Under the pieces are notes generated by a model that saw only the letters and a program-made list of their open reading frames with translations, did not search any database and was not told the origin of the DNA. From contig JAXHMM010000003.1 in the NCBI GenBank assembly GCA_034521445.1, positions 248,001 through 312,000 on the forward strand: a DNA stretch of 64,000 bases, given 5' to 3'. This DNA is from Balneolaceae bacterium. GTDB lineage: Bacteria; Bacteroidota; Rhodothermia; Balneolales; Balneolaceae. Below are positions 1 through 8,126 of the stretch, one piece after another. Position numbers and translations under genes: made by a program. The stretch's first letter is position 1; every line of letters begins with the position of its first letter.

Positions 1-748
1 CAATGTCCAGCGCGTCCAGTCCCTCTTTCACCTCGGCGTAGTGCGCGGCCGTCTCCTCGCCCAGGAAATCGGTAATGACCGGTGCGTCTTCCAGAAAAGG
101 CTGGTCTTCCTCTTCCTTGGAGTCGAGAATGCGCATGGGATTCTTCTCGAAACGTTCGCGTGAGATTTCGCTGAGCTCGTCGAGGTGCGGCCGGAAGTAG
201 TCGCGGAGCGCCTCGCGGTAGGCGTCGCGGCTGTCGGGGTCGCCCACCGAATTGATCCTGAGGGTAGTGTTGTCAATGCCCACCCGCTCGTAGATAGAGA
301 GCATGAGGGCGATGATGTCTACGTCCGCCGCAGGGTCGTCCGCCCCCAGGATCTCGGCGCCGAACTGGTGAAACTGGCGCTGGCGGCCTTTCTGGGGACT
401 CTCCGCGCGGAACATGGGTCCAATGTAGTATAAATTCTGCGTGCCGCCGCGCTGCTCCAGGTGGTGCTGCACGAAGGCGCGGACCACGGGCGCCGTGCAC
501 TCCGGACGCAGCACGTAGCGGTCGTCCCCCCGCTCGAAGGCGAACATCTCCTTGGAGACGATGTCGGTGAGCTGGCCCACCCCGCGGGCAATCAGTTCGG
601 TCTGCTCCATCACCGGCGTGCGGATTTCCCTGAAGTTGAAGAGGCGGGCCTGCTCGTGGATGATGCGCTCCAGGGCCTGCCACTCCTCCACCTCGCCCGG
701 TAGGATGTCGTACATGCCGGCGTGGGTGCTGTATTTGGGTTGGGCCAT
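1..748 (-). CDS. hisS: Histidyl-tRNA synthetase, C-terminal part missing (window edge)
   Basis: Charges tRNA-His with histidine in the cytoplasm. The visible 249 codons begin MAQPKYSTHAGMYDILPGE, the usual class II HisRS opening, and contain motif 2 elements (ERGDDRYVLRPECTAPVVRA, about residues 72-91) and FHQFGAEILG. The ATG at 746-748 gives the expected N terminus. The reading frame is open to base 1, so the gene is cut by the window and not broken. It lies 75 bases downstream of the quinone oxidoreductase gene on the same strand and could be co-transcribed with it. Confidence 0.96.
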   Translation of the reverse strand, partial: MAQPKYSTHAGMYDILPGEVEEWQALERIIHEQARLFNFREIRTPVMEQTELIARGVGQLTDIVSKEMFAFERGDDRYVLRPECTAPVVRAFVQHHLEQRGGTQNLYYIGPMFRAESPQKGRQRQFHQFGAEILGADDPAADVDIIALMLSIYERVGIDNTTLRINSVGDPDSRDAYREALRDYFRPHLDELSEISRERFEKNPMRILDSKEEEDQPFLEDAPVITDFLGEETAAHYAEVKEGLDALDI

Positions 749-823
749 AGGGAGATGAAAGCTGGTTGAATATTCGGGATTTCGCTGCGCGCCCAAGATA
801 ACGGTATGGGCAGAGAATATCTG

Positions 824-1810
824 CTACATGCCGGTGAGCACGATCTTGCCGGTATTTTTATCATCGGCCATATAGCGGTGGGCCTCATCAGCCTCGCTCC
901 AGTCGAACTGCCGGTCCACCACCGGACGCAGCACCTCCTGCTCGAAGAGGTCAAGGGTGTGGTCGGCAAACTCCGAGGTGAGCTTGATCTTGTAGGACTC
1001 CGGGCGGTTGCGCAGGGTGGAGCCCGTCAGCGTGAGCCGCTTGCGGAGGAGGGCGCCCAGGCTGGCCTTCTTGAGCTTGTGTCCCCCCAGAAAGGAGAGA
1101 TACACCAGCCGCCCGTCCATGGCCAGTACCCGCATGTTCTGCTCCCAGTAGGGGGCGCCGATGAAATCGACGACCAGGTTGACGGCGTTTTTGCCAAGCT
1201 CATCCTCGACGGCCTCCGCCCAGTCTGCTTTCCTGTAGTTGAAGGCGTAGTTGGCGCCCAGCTTCAGGGCCGCCTCCAGCTTGCGTTGTTTGCCGGCGGT
1301 GGTGACCACCCGGGCGTTGACCAGGTGGTGGGCCAGCTGGATGGCGGCGGTACCCACCCCGCTGCCGCCGGCATGGATGAGCACGGTCTCCGAGCGGGTC
1401 AGCCCGCCCAGCCAGTTCAGGGCCTGGTAAGCCGTCAGGAAAGTTTCCGGTATGGCGGCCGCCTGCACGAAGGAGAGGCTCTCGGGCAGGGGCATAGCGA
1501 GGCGCTCGTGGATTACGCAGAACTCGGCGTAGCCGCCGCCGGGCAGCAGGCCGAATACGAAATCGCCCGGCTTCAAGCGGGTGACCTGCTCGCCGGTCTC
1601 CTCCACGATGCCGGCCATTTCCAGTCCCAGGATCTCGCTGGCACCCTCCGGCGGGGGATACTTGCCGCCCTTCTGGTGGAGGTCGGCGCGGTTGAGGGCG
1701 GTGGCCTCCACCTTCACCAGGAGCTGGTTGGGACCGGGAGAAGGGCGTTTGGTCTCCCCGATCTTCAGGCGGGCCTTCTTGCCCGGGTTGACTACGTGTA
1801 TGGCCTTCAT
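824..1810 (-). CDS. NAD(P)H:quinone oxidoreductase, zinc-free MDR family (PIG3-like)
   Basis: A 328-residue medium-chain dehydrogenase/reductase. The N-terminal GroES-like domain has NRADLHQKGGKYPPP (about 40-54) and the nucleotide-binding domain has GGSGVGTAAIQLA (148-160), both typical of the TP53I3/PIG3-type quinone oxidoreductases, which reduce quinones with NADPH. The catalytic-zinc ligands of alcohol dehydrogenases are not seen. Full length for the family. The ATG at 1808-1810 starts exactly at the conserved MKAI opening. The gene is divergent from the PIG-L gene (92-base gap). Substrate cannot be read from sequence. Confidence 0.88.
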   Translation of the reverse strand: MKAIHVVNPGKKARLKIGETKRPSPGPNQLLVKVEATALNRADLHQKGGKYPPPEGASEILGLEMAGIVEETGEQVTRLKPGDFVFGLLPGGGYAEFCVIHERLAMPLPESLSFVQAAAIPETFLTAYQALNWLGGLTRSETVLIHAGGSGVGTAAIQLAHHLVNARVVTTAGKQRKLEAALKLGANYAFNYRKADWAEAVEDELGKNAVNLVVDFIGAPYWEQNMRVLAMDGRLVYLSFLGGHKLKKASLGALLRKRLTLTGSTLRNRPESYKIKLTSEFADHTLDLFEQEVLRPVVDRQFDWSEADEAHRYMADDKNTGKIVLTGM

Positions 1811-1902
1811 GGAGAGATAAATTTTTATTATCCGGGGGGAATCCCCTAATTTGGCACCATCCGAATATAAGAATTCTTATCGACGCCGGAAGAAACCGCC
1901 CT

Positions 1903-2541
1903 ATGGACCGCATAGAGAAAGTACTGATCCTCGCTCCCCACACCGACGACGCCGAACTGGGCTGCGGGGGCACTATGGCGCGCTTTCTGGAGCAGGGCAT
2001 TGAGATCCATGTGGCCGCCTTTTCCACCGCCCGCGCCTCCCTTCCCCCCGGCAGCGACCCCGACCTGCTGCGCAAGGAGTTCAACCAGGCCATGGACCTC
2101 TTCGGCATCCCGGAGGAGCAGCGCTACATCTACGAGTACCAGGTGCGCAAGCTGAGCTACGACCGCCAGGAGGTGCTCGAGGAGATGATCAAGCTGCGCG
2201 ACCTGGTGGAGCCCGACATGGTGCTGCTGCCCAGCGGAAGCGACCTGCATCAGGACCACGAGGTGGTCTACAACGAGGGGCTGCGCGCCTTCAAGGAACG
2301 CACGGTTTGGGGCTACGAGCTGCCCTGGAACCACATCACCTTCTCCGCACAGGCCTTCATCAAGCTGGAGGAGCGTCACCTGGAGAAGAAATGGGAGGTG
2401 CTGCAGTGCTACAAGAGCCAATTTGAGAAGAACCGGCGCTATTTTACCGCGGAGTTCATCCGGGGACTGGCCGGCGTGCGCGGCGTGCAGGTGAAGTCCG
2501 ACTACGCGGAGGCCTTCGAGGTGATTCGGACGGTTTACTGA
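1903..2541 (+). CDS. PIG-L/LmbE-family deacetylase
   Basis: A 212-residue member of the PIG-L family of zinc-dependent N-deacetylases (GlcNAc-PI, mycothiol and bacillithiol enzymes). The family metal site is visible as APHTDDAELGCGG (11-23; the usual HPDD is HTDD here) and HQDH (116-119). No signal peptide, so cytoplasmic. Family members deacetylate an N-acetylated sugar or amine. BshB1/B2-like bacillithiol synthesis or sugar modification for the surface glycans further along are both possible, and the sequence does not decide between them. Confidence 0.86.
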   Translation: MDRIEKVLILAPHTDDAELGCGGTMARFLEQGIEIHVAAFSTARASLPPGSDPDLLRKEFNQAMDLFGIPEEQRYIYEYQVRKLSYDRQEVLEEMIKLRDLVEPDMVLLPSGSDLHQDHEVVYNEGLRAFKERTVWGYELPWNHITFSAQAFIKLEERHLEKKWEVLQCYKSQFEKNRRYFTAEFIRGLAGVRGVQVKSDYAEAFEVIRTVY

Positions 2542-2610
2542 GGAACCCCCTTACAAAGTGTAAAAATATGGTGTATTGCGTAACTTGACATAGTAGGAAC
2601 TACATTTGAT

Positions 2611-2913
2611 ATGGACCTGGCAGAACTGAAAAACGAACAGTTGAAAAAAGCCTGTGAAGATTACGGGGTTAAGGAACTTTATGTATTCGGTTCATTTCTG
2701 TCGGACACATTTGCTGATAAAAGTGATCTCGATTTTTTGGTAGAATTTGATCGCTCCGGGTACCAAGGCGCGTTTAATCAGTATATGGGCTTCAAGCAGG
2801 AGCTGGAGGAAATTTACCAACGTCCTGTTGACCTGGTGAAATTGCAGGAGTTTCGGAATCCGGTATTTCAAGAAGAGGTTGAGAGATCCAAACAACTTGT
2901 ATATGCCGCATAG
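2611..2913 (+). CDS. mntA: MntA-like minimal nucleotidyltransferase antitoxin
   Basis: A 100-residue nucleotidyltransferase of the MNT/PF01909 type with an exact GSX10DXD active-site motif: GS at 27-28, D39 and D41. In the characterised MntA-HepT systems this protein neutralises its HEPN partner by transferring AMP to a tyrosine near the toxin's RX4HXY motif. The next gene is just such a HEPN protein and overlaps it by 11 bases. Base composition is visibly lower in GC than both flanks, which suggests acquisition. Function is inferred from family and pairing. Confidence 0.87.
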   Translation: MDLAELKNEQLKKACEDYGVKELYVFGSFLSDTFADKSDLDFLVEFDRSGYQGAFNQYMGFKQELEEIYQRPVDLVKLQEFRNPVFQEEVERSKQLVYAA

Positions 2914-3235
2914 TGCCAGAAAACTGTTACTGGATATCAGCATCTCTTGCCGTGAAATAATCGAATTTACGGAGAAGAAATCCCTGGAAGATTTAAGGGA
3001 AGACCGGTTGCTTCAACTTGCTCTTGAAAGGGAGTTTGAAATTATTGGTGAAGCCTTATCTCGACTGGAAGGTATTGAACGGGAAAAACTTGAAGAGAAT
3101 ATTCCCGATTATCGAAAAATCATTGGTCTCCGGAATGTTATTGCCCACGGCTATGACACCATTGATGACGAGGCCATGTGGGATTTCGTTGAGAATCACG
3201 TACCCGGGTTAATGGAGAGGGTTCAAAACTACTAG
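2903..3235 (+). CDS. hepT: HepT-like HEPN-domain toxin (DUF86)
   Basis: A 110-residue all-helical DUF86/HEPN protein with an exact RX4HXY ribonuclease motif, RNVIAHGY (77-84). Family members are mRNA or tRNA endoribonucleases. Tyr84 is the residue AMPylated by MntA in known systems. I chose the ATG at 2903, which overlaps mntA by 11 bases and implies translational coupling; an ATG at 2879 in the same frame would add eight residues that do not look conserved. The two genes form a complete, apparently intact module. Confidence 0.86.
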   Translation: MPHSARKLLLDISISCREIIEFTEKKSLEDLREDRLLQLALEREFEIIGEALSRLEGIEREKLEENIPDYRKIIGLRNVIAHGYDTIDDEAMWDFVENHVPGLMERVQNY

Positions 3236-3300
3236 ATACACTATTATTACTCTTTGGGAGGCTATTCCTAGCGTACTGTATTCCAAATGCATTTGCCGAG

Positions 3301-4020
3301 TCAAGACCCCAACAATAATTCCCGGCTCTCCGGCCCGCAGTTGAACAGCAGGTCGATGACCGAGAGGTGGGATTCGAAGTCGCCCCAGAGCTGGGGATAC
3401 TCCGGATGCTCGAATTTGCTGTAGCGTAGCTCGATGCCGTGCTCTGCCAGCAGTTCATCGTCGTTGTACTCCTTCCCCCCGCCCGTGCCCGAGAGATAGA
3501 CCCCGGCGCCCAGGGCTTCGCAAAGGTCGGCAATCAGCTGCGTCTTTTCGCCAAACTCATCCAGCAGTTCCGAGAGCCGCACCAGCGGCGTGCCGATGCC
3601 CAGGTAGTCCCGCACGGCGTGAATCAGCGCGATGTTCAGCTCCGTAAAATCGTCGTGTTCCTCCAGGGCCTCCTCCACCATGGGATAGACCTCTTCGTAA
3701 TACCCGGCCTTCTTGTAGTTCATCTGCAGGGTGCGCAGGTGCTTGCGCTTCCATTTCCCGCCGGCGATCTGCACCTCGGTGTAGGGCACCTTTCCCTTCT
3801 CCCCGGAGGGGATGCTCACCGGTACGGTAAGCCAGGTGGTGCCGTTGTGAGTCTTCACGCGGTTGCGGTTGGCGAAACTCTGTCCCCGTGGAAACTGCAC
3901 CTCGTCCAGCAGCACGAAGCGGTCGCAGTTGGCCATTTTATGAAAATAGCCCAGATAGGGGAGATAGTTGGGCTGGTGCATGGCCATAACCAAGGGGGAG
4001 CCTTCCGGGTTGTCACTCAT
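3301..4020 (-). CDS. WbqC-family protein
   Basis: A 239-residue member of the WbqC family, recognised from AMHQPNYLPYLGYFHKM near the N terminus and the following DEVQFPRGQSFANRNRVKT. The family occurs in O-antigen and other glycan clusters. Its reaction is not well defined, though roles in modifying or transferring sugar derivatives have been proposed. The start at 4018-4020 overlaps the sulfotransferase stop by eight bases (ATGAGTGA), so the two are translationally coupled; a start nine bases further upstream is also in frame. Confidence 0.85.
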   Translation of the reverse strand: MSDNPEGSPLVMAMHQPNYLPYLGYFHKMANCDRFVLLDEVQFPRGQSFANRNRVKTHNGTTWLTVPVSIPSGEKGKVPYTEVQIAGGKWKRKHLRTLQMNYKKAGYYEEVYPMVEEALEEHDDFTELNIALIHAVRDYLGIGTPLVRLSELLDEFGEKTQLIADLCEALGAGVYLSGTGGGKEYNDDELLAEHGIELRYSKFEHPEYPQLWGDFESHLSVIDLLFNCGPESRELLLGS

Positions 4021-5005
4021 GGTCGGCAAAGGTCTTCAGGATGGATTCAAATTTTTGCTTCTCGTCGTCGCGGTCCTCGTAGGTGCGGTGGTCGAAGGAG
4101 GAGGGCGGCTGTTGCGCCAGTCCGGGCCGCCGGCCATAGAGCTTCTCAAGTCTGTCCCGGATGCGTTCCAACTGGGCGGCGGGGTCGGCGCAGAGCTCCT
4201 CGTAGGAGAGGGTCAGGCAGGGGCCGTCCTCGCCCATGGTCTCGAACTGCCTCCGGTAATAGGCGTCCAGGTAGTGCACCTGCCCCGCGATCTGGGTCCA
4301 GTAGTCCTCGTCGATGATCTCCTCGTACCGGGGCGGCACGTAGCTCCACCAGTGGGAGGGATCGTCGTAGTATTTCCGGCGGGCGTCCAGGATGGAGACG
4401 GCCGTGTCGAGGGGGTCGCGGCGTATCCAGATCCAGAGGGTCTTGTTCAACTCTTCGTTCAGCCGCGGCATGTGGTAGGAGCCGAAGATGTTCTTGAAGA
4501 CTATGGGCTTGCCGAACTCCCGCTGCATGGCGGCCAGGGAGGCGCGCAGCTCCTCCCAGTCGATTTCCTCCTCCGTCTGCGGAGCGTTTTTGATGGACGC
4601 GAAATCGTCTTTATTGAGCTTCTCCCGCCAGAAGTAGCCGAACTCGTGGATGTCCTTTAGCCGGTCAGTTGCCCCGTAATGGGACTGAAAGGCCTGGAAG
4701 GGCTCCTTGTCGAGCACCGCCCGGGCGAAGCGGATGCCGGTGACGGGCGCTTTCCAGAAGCGGGCGGCCAGGTTGTTGACGAAACCCGTTTCAAGGCAGT
4801 GGGCGATGACCTGTGTGAGCAGCGTGGTGCCCGAGCGCGGCAGCCCGATCACAAAAAGAAAAGGGTGTTCAGGCGGCTCGTCGTTATAGTGACTGCGCTC
4901 CAGGGGGAGGAGCTCCTCGTTGAAGCGCTCCAGGAAGTTTTCCTCCTCGGGCGACTTCCGGTACTGCTCGCTGCGCTGCAGATTCAGTTCGGTGTGCTTG
5001 GGCAT
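4013..5005 (-). CDS. Sulfotransferase family protein
   Basis: A 330-residue PAPS-dependent sulfotransferase. The 5'-phosphosulfate loop is GLPRSGTT (54-61) and the 3'-phosphate region is WIWIRRDPLDTAVS (191-204), where Arg and Ser contact PAPS. No signal peptide or membrane segment. Its position between a WbqC gene and an asparagine-synthase-like gene, in a cluster with a flippase and glycosyltransferases, suggests it sulfates a surface-glycan or lipid precursor in the cytoplasm. The acceptor is unknown. Eight bases separate it from the upstream gene, consistent with an operon. Confidence 0.87.
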   Translation of the reverse strand: MPKHTELNLQRSEQYRKSPEEENFLERFNEELLPLERSHYNDEPPEHPFLFVIGLPRSGTTLLTQVIAHCLETGFVNNLAARFWKAPVTGIRFARAVLDKEPFQAFQSHYGATDRLKDIHEFGYFWREKLNKDDFASIKNAPQTEEEIDWEELRASLAAMQREFGKPIVFKNIFGSYHMPRLNEELNKTLWIWIRRDPLDTAVSILDARRKYYDDPSHWWSYVPPRYEEIIDEDYWTQIAGQVHYLDAYYRRQFETMGEDGPCLTLSYEELCADPAAQLERIRDRLEKLYGRRPGLAQQPPSSFDHRTYEDRDDEKQKFESILKTFADHE

Positions 5006-5013
5006 GGGGCGGT

Positions 5014-6729
5014 TCAGGATTTCAGGTGGAGGCGGTAGGAGAGCACCGCGGTGAGTGCGTTGAATTTGGCCTGGGCTTCGGGCCGGCCGAAGACCTGACG
5101 GGCCTCCTCGCGCAGTTCGGGCTCGTCCACCTCCGCAATATGATCATTAAAGAGTCCAGTTAAAACCTCGGGGATGCGGGCGTTGCGGCGCATCCACCAG
5201 GCCAGGGGGGTCATCTCGTCGCCGGGCAGCCCCAGTCCCGCCAGCAGATGGCGTCGCGCCTTGGCGGCCAGCCCGAAGAGCTTCATGGGGAGGGGACGCC
5301 GGATGCGGGTGCCGGCCTTCTGCCAGCGGTAGCGGGCCATCTCCGGGTGCCGCCGGCGCATCCATTCCGTGTAGAGCTTCTCCCCGCGGCGCAGCTCCTC
5401 CGGCAGCGAGAGGCAGAAGCGGATCAGTTCGCGGTCGTAGAAGGGGGAGGGCATGTCGATCCAGTGGGCCACGGAGCGGTCGCCGTTCAGGGTGCCGTTC
5501 ACCTGCCGCTGCTCCCAGGCGAAGAGTTCGGGGGCGCCCTGCAGGTAGCGCTCGCGCAATTCAGGCCAGATGGAAATACGTTCGATGATCTCCGGGGCGT
5601 CCAGGAAACCCAGGCTGCCGGGCCGGTCGCGCAGCTTGGCGCGCAGGCCGGTGAAGGAGCCGAAAAGCACGTCGCCGATCTGTCCGCTGTGCAGCGCCCC
5701 GAAGCCCTCCAGGTCGAGGTTCTGCAGGGCGTGAATCATATGCGCCGCCCCGTTGAGCGCCGTGAGTCCGTCCCCGGCCTCCAGGTAGCGTTCCAGTCCG
5801 CTGGTCAGGTAACCTCCCTCCTCCAGGTCCACGAAGCGGTGCGTATAGCCGCGGTCGCCGGCGATCTGCCGGGCCACGGCCTGGTCGGAGGTGCCGGCCC
5901 GCGAAAAGGTGAGCGTGTGCAGGTTCTCAAAACCCAGCTCGTCGGCCAGCATCACGTTCGCCCTCGAATCGAGTCCCCCGCTCAGCAGGGCCAGGTGCCT
6001 GTAGCCGTTTTGCCGGTCCTTCTCCCACTCCCGCTCCACCGCCCTGCGCAGCAGGCGGTCGGCCTCCTCCAGGGCCTCCGCCAGGCCAAGGGATTGCGGG
6101 GACTTCTCCAGGGCGAACCAGCGCCTCTCGGTGGAGGTAAAATCCTGCAGGTCGAAGGAGAGCACCGTCCCCGGCGGCACCTTGCGCACCTCACCTGCGG
6201 GCGTCAGTCCGTCGAGCATGTAGCCGAAGGAGAGCAGGCAGCGGAAGGCGTCGGCCGATACCCCCAGCGGCAGACCCATCTCCCGCGCAGTGCCGGTGAC
6301 CCACTTCAGTTCGGAGCCGAAGAGCAGGGCGCGTCGCCCGGGCTGGCAGAGGTAGTAGAGGGGCCGCGTGGCGAGAGGGTCCGTGAACAGGCAGAGCTCC
6401 GAGCGGGCGCGGTCCAGCACGAAGCCCGAGAAAAGACCCTCGAGGGCGCCCGGAAAGTCCTCGCCCTCCTCCCATGCCTCCCGCACCATCCCGGCGGCCG
6501 AACGTTCGCCCCGGTTGTAGAGCAGTCCCTCCAGTCCCACGACCAGCTCGCCCTCCTCCTCCAGCGCCCGGTCCTCCTCGAAACGGTCCGTCACGCTGCG
6601 TCCCGCCACGAAATCCCCGCTCTGCCACTCATCGTTGTCGGTATGAGGCAACGGTGCGCTGAACATGCGGCGGTAGCTCCCGCTGGGGAGCTCGGCGCCG
6701 GGTGCGTATATGCCGTAGATGCCAGCCAT
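5014..6729 (-). CDS. Asparagine-synthase-like protein without the nucleophilic Cys2
   Basis: A 571-residue protein with the AsnB layout: a class II glutamine amidotransferase-like N domain and a synthetase domain with the PP-loop ALLSGGLDSRA near residue 246. The N terminus reads MAGIYGI, where active AsnB enzymes read MCGI. The catalytic Cys is therefore Ala and glutaminase activity should be lost. The start at 6727-6729 is one base from the upstream flippase stop; the frame stays open to 7026 but that extension overlaps the flippase gene and is out of family. In glycan clusters such proteins probably amidate or adenylate sugar or amino-acid groups. Substrate unknown. Confidence 0.85.
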   Translation of the reverse strand: MAGIYGIYAPGAELPSGSYRRMFSAPLPHTDNDEWQSGDFVAGRSVTDRFEEDRALEEEGELVVGLEGLLYNRGERSAAGMVREAWEEGEDFPGALEGLFSGFVLDRARSELCLFTDPLATRPLYYLCQPGRRALLFGSELKWVTGTAREMGLPLGVSADAFRCLLSFGYMLDGLTPAGEVRKVPPGTVLSFDLQDFTSTERRWFALEKSPQSLGLAEALEEADRLLRRAVEREWEKDRQNGYRHLALLSGGLDSRANVMLADELGFENLHTLTFSRAGTSDQAVARQIAGDRGYTHRFVDLEEGGYLTSGLERYLEAGDGLTALNGAAHMIHALQNLDLEGFGALHSGQIGDVLFGSFTGLRAKLRDRPGSLGFLDAPEIIERISIWPELRERYLQGAPELFAWEQRQVNGTLNGDRSVAHWIDMPSPFYDRELIRFCLSLPEELRRGEKLYTEWMRRRHPEMARYRWQKAGTRIRRPLPMKLFGLAAKARRHLLAGLGLPGDEMTPLAWWMRRNARIPEVLTGLFNDHIAEVDEPELREEARQVFGRPEAQAKFNALTAVLSYRLHLKS

Positions 6730-6730
6730 G

Positions 6731-8008
6731 TCAGTCGTAGGCCTCCCTCCCCAGTTTGAGTATCCAGAAAAGCAGATAGCCCTGGATGATGATACCAGCC
6801 ACCCCGTAAAAGGCCACCGCCAGCCAGGCGTCGGCCAGCCAGATGCCCAGGAAAAGGGCGGCCAGGCGCAGTACCAGGTAGGCAATCTCGATGGCGAAGG
6901 CCTTCTTCTGGCGATCCAGCATGTTGGGTATGTAGACCAGGGGAGAGACCACGAAAACCATGTAGAAGTAGGGCGCCAATACCTGGGTGTACTGCCCGGC
7001 GACGGTCCACTGCGCGCCGAAGACAAACTCGAACAGGGGCGGGGCGAAAAGGGCCAGCAGGCCGAAGGGCAGCAGGGCCACCAGGGCGAGCTGCCCGGCG
7101 ATCTTTTTGGTGAAGGCGTGAATGTCTTCCTCCTGCTGGTACTTTTCGGTCACCCGCCGGCTGAAAACCTGTCCCACCGAACTCGACACAAGCTGCACCG
7201 GGGCGAAGCAGACCTTGTAGGTCAGGTTGTAGTGTCCGTTGATGGTCTTGGAGAAAAAACTGAGCAGCAGGATCTGCGGGAGCTGGCTGGAGGAGGCGTT
7301 GGTGAGGGCGTGCGGGGCGTTCACTTTGGGGAAGTTTTCATAGCGTTTGGCCACTTCACGGAAGGTGTCACGCGAGAAGGTCTCGGGCAGCAGAAGCTTC
7401 CGGCGAAGCAGGTCGGCCCCGCTCCAAATCCAGCTGAAAAGGTCGCCGATGACCCGGCCAATAACCAGTCCCGCAGCCCCCATCCCCAGAAAGCCGAAAC
7501 CCAGTTGGGCGCCTGTCATCCCCGCGGCCTGGCTGAACTTGCTGGCGGCGATGGTGCCGTAGCGCTTGTGGCGGTTGAGCTGGTAGGAGAAGACCTGGTA
7601 GAGTCCAATGCTGGCGATGCAGGCGGGGGCCCAGTACATCAGGTTGCCCAGCTCCTCGGTATCCAGCAGGACCATAAGATCGTTGAGCGGTTCCTTGAAG
7701 AGCACGATGGCCAGCAGGGTGGCCAGGCTGACCGCAAAGGTGAGCATGATCGAGAGCCAGGTCACATGTCGCGCCCGGTCTTCCCGCTCCGGCAGCAGGA
7801 TGGCCAGTTCGTAGCGGCCGGTGGCGAAGGAGACCACGATGGTGCAGAAAGCGGCGAAGGCCCCCAGCACGCCGAACTCGGCGGGCGTGAAGATACGGGT
7901 GAGCACCGGAGAGGCGAGGATGGGTATGAGCTGAGCCATGCCGGTGCCGGTGGCCAGCGTGGCGGCGTCCCGGTACAGTTCCGTATTCGGGAAGAGGTTG
8001 CGAATCAT
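6731..8008 (-). CDS. Oligosaccharide flippase, Wzx/MATE-like
   Basis: A 425-residue polytopic membrane protein with about 12 hydrophobic segments and no soluble domain, matching the polysaccharide-transporter (PST/Wzx) family, which flips lipid-linked oligosaccharides across the inner membrane. The opening MIRNLFPNTELYRDAATLAT and the segment GMAQLIPILASPVLTRIFTP are typical. It is the first gene of the minus-strand block flippase - AsnB-like - sulfotransferase - wbqC, with gaps of 1 and 8 bases and one overlap. A promoter should lie in the 118-base divergent gap 8009-8126. Confidence 0.86.
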   Translation of the reverse strand: MIRNLFPNTELYRDAATLATGTGMAQLIPILASPVLTRIFTPAEFGVLGAFAAFCTIVVSFATGRYELAILLPEREDRARHVTWLSIMLTFAVSLATLLAIVLFKEPLNDLMVLLDTEELGNLMYWAPACIASIGLYQVFSYQLNRHKRYGTIAASKFSQAAGMTGAQLGFGFLGMGAAGLVIGRVIGDLFSWIWSGADLLRRKLLLPETFSRDTFREVAKRYENFPKVNAPHALTNASSSQLPQILLLSFFSKTINGHYNLTYKVCFAPVQLVSSSVGQVFSRRVTEKYQQEEDIHAFTKKIAGQLALVALLPFGLLALFAPPLFEFVFGAQWTVAGQYTQVLAPYFYMVFVVSPLVYIPNMLDRQKKAFAIEIAYLVLRLAALFLGIWLADAWLAVAFYGVAGIIIQGYLLFWILKLGREAYD

Positions 8009-8126
8009 TAACAGATTCAGTCAAAGATCGTTATACTTGCGCATGCAAAGCCGATAAGATACACGGAAAAATCTGGTAATTGAAAACCGCCTTTCCATGC
8101 GGGGGAGCGGGTTCACCGGGCACCAA

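Noticed and set aside
1-748. hisS as a pseudogene
   Set aside because: The frame is open and conserved to base 1; it is only cut by the window.
2585-2608. TTGACA and TACATTTG before mntA as a promoter
   Set aside because: The spacing between TTG and TACATTTG is 13 bases, and the -7 element would end two bases before the ATG, leaving no room for a normal start site.
6730-7026. N-terminal extension of the asparagine-synthase-like frame
   Set aside because: These 99 codons lie in the flippase gene in another frame, and the family start MAGIYGI is at 6729.
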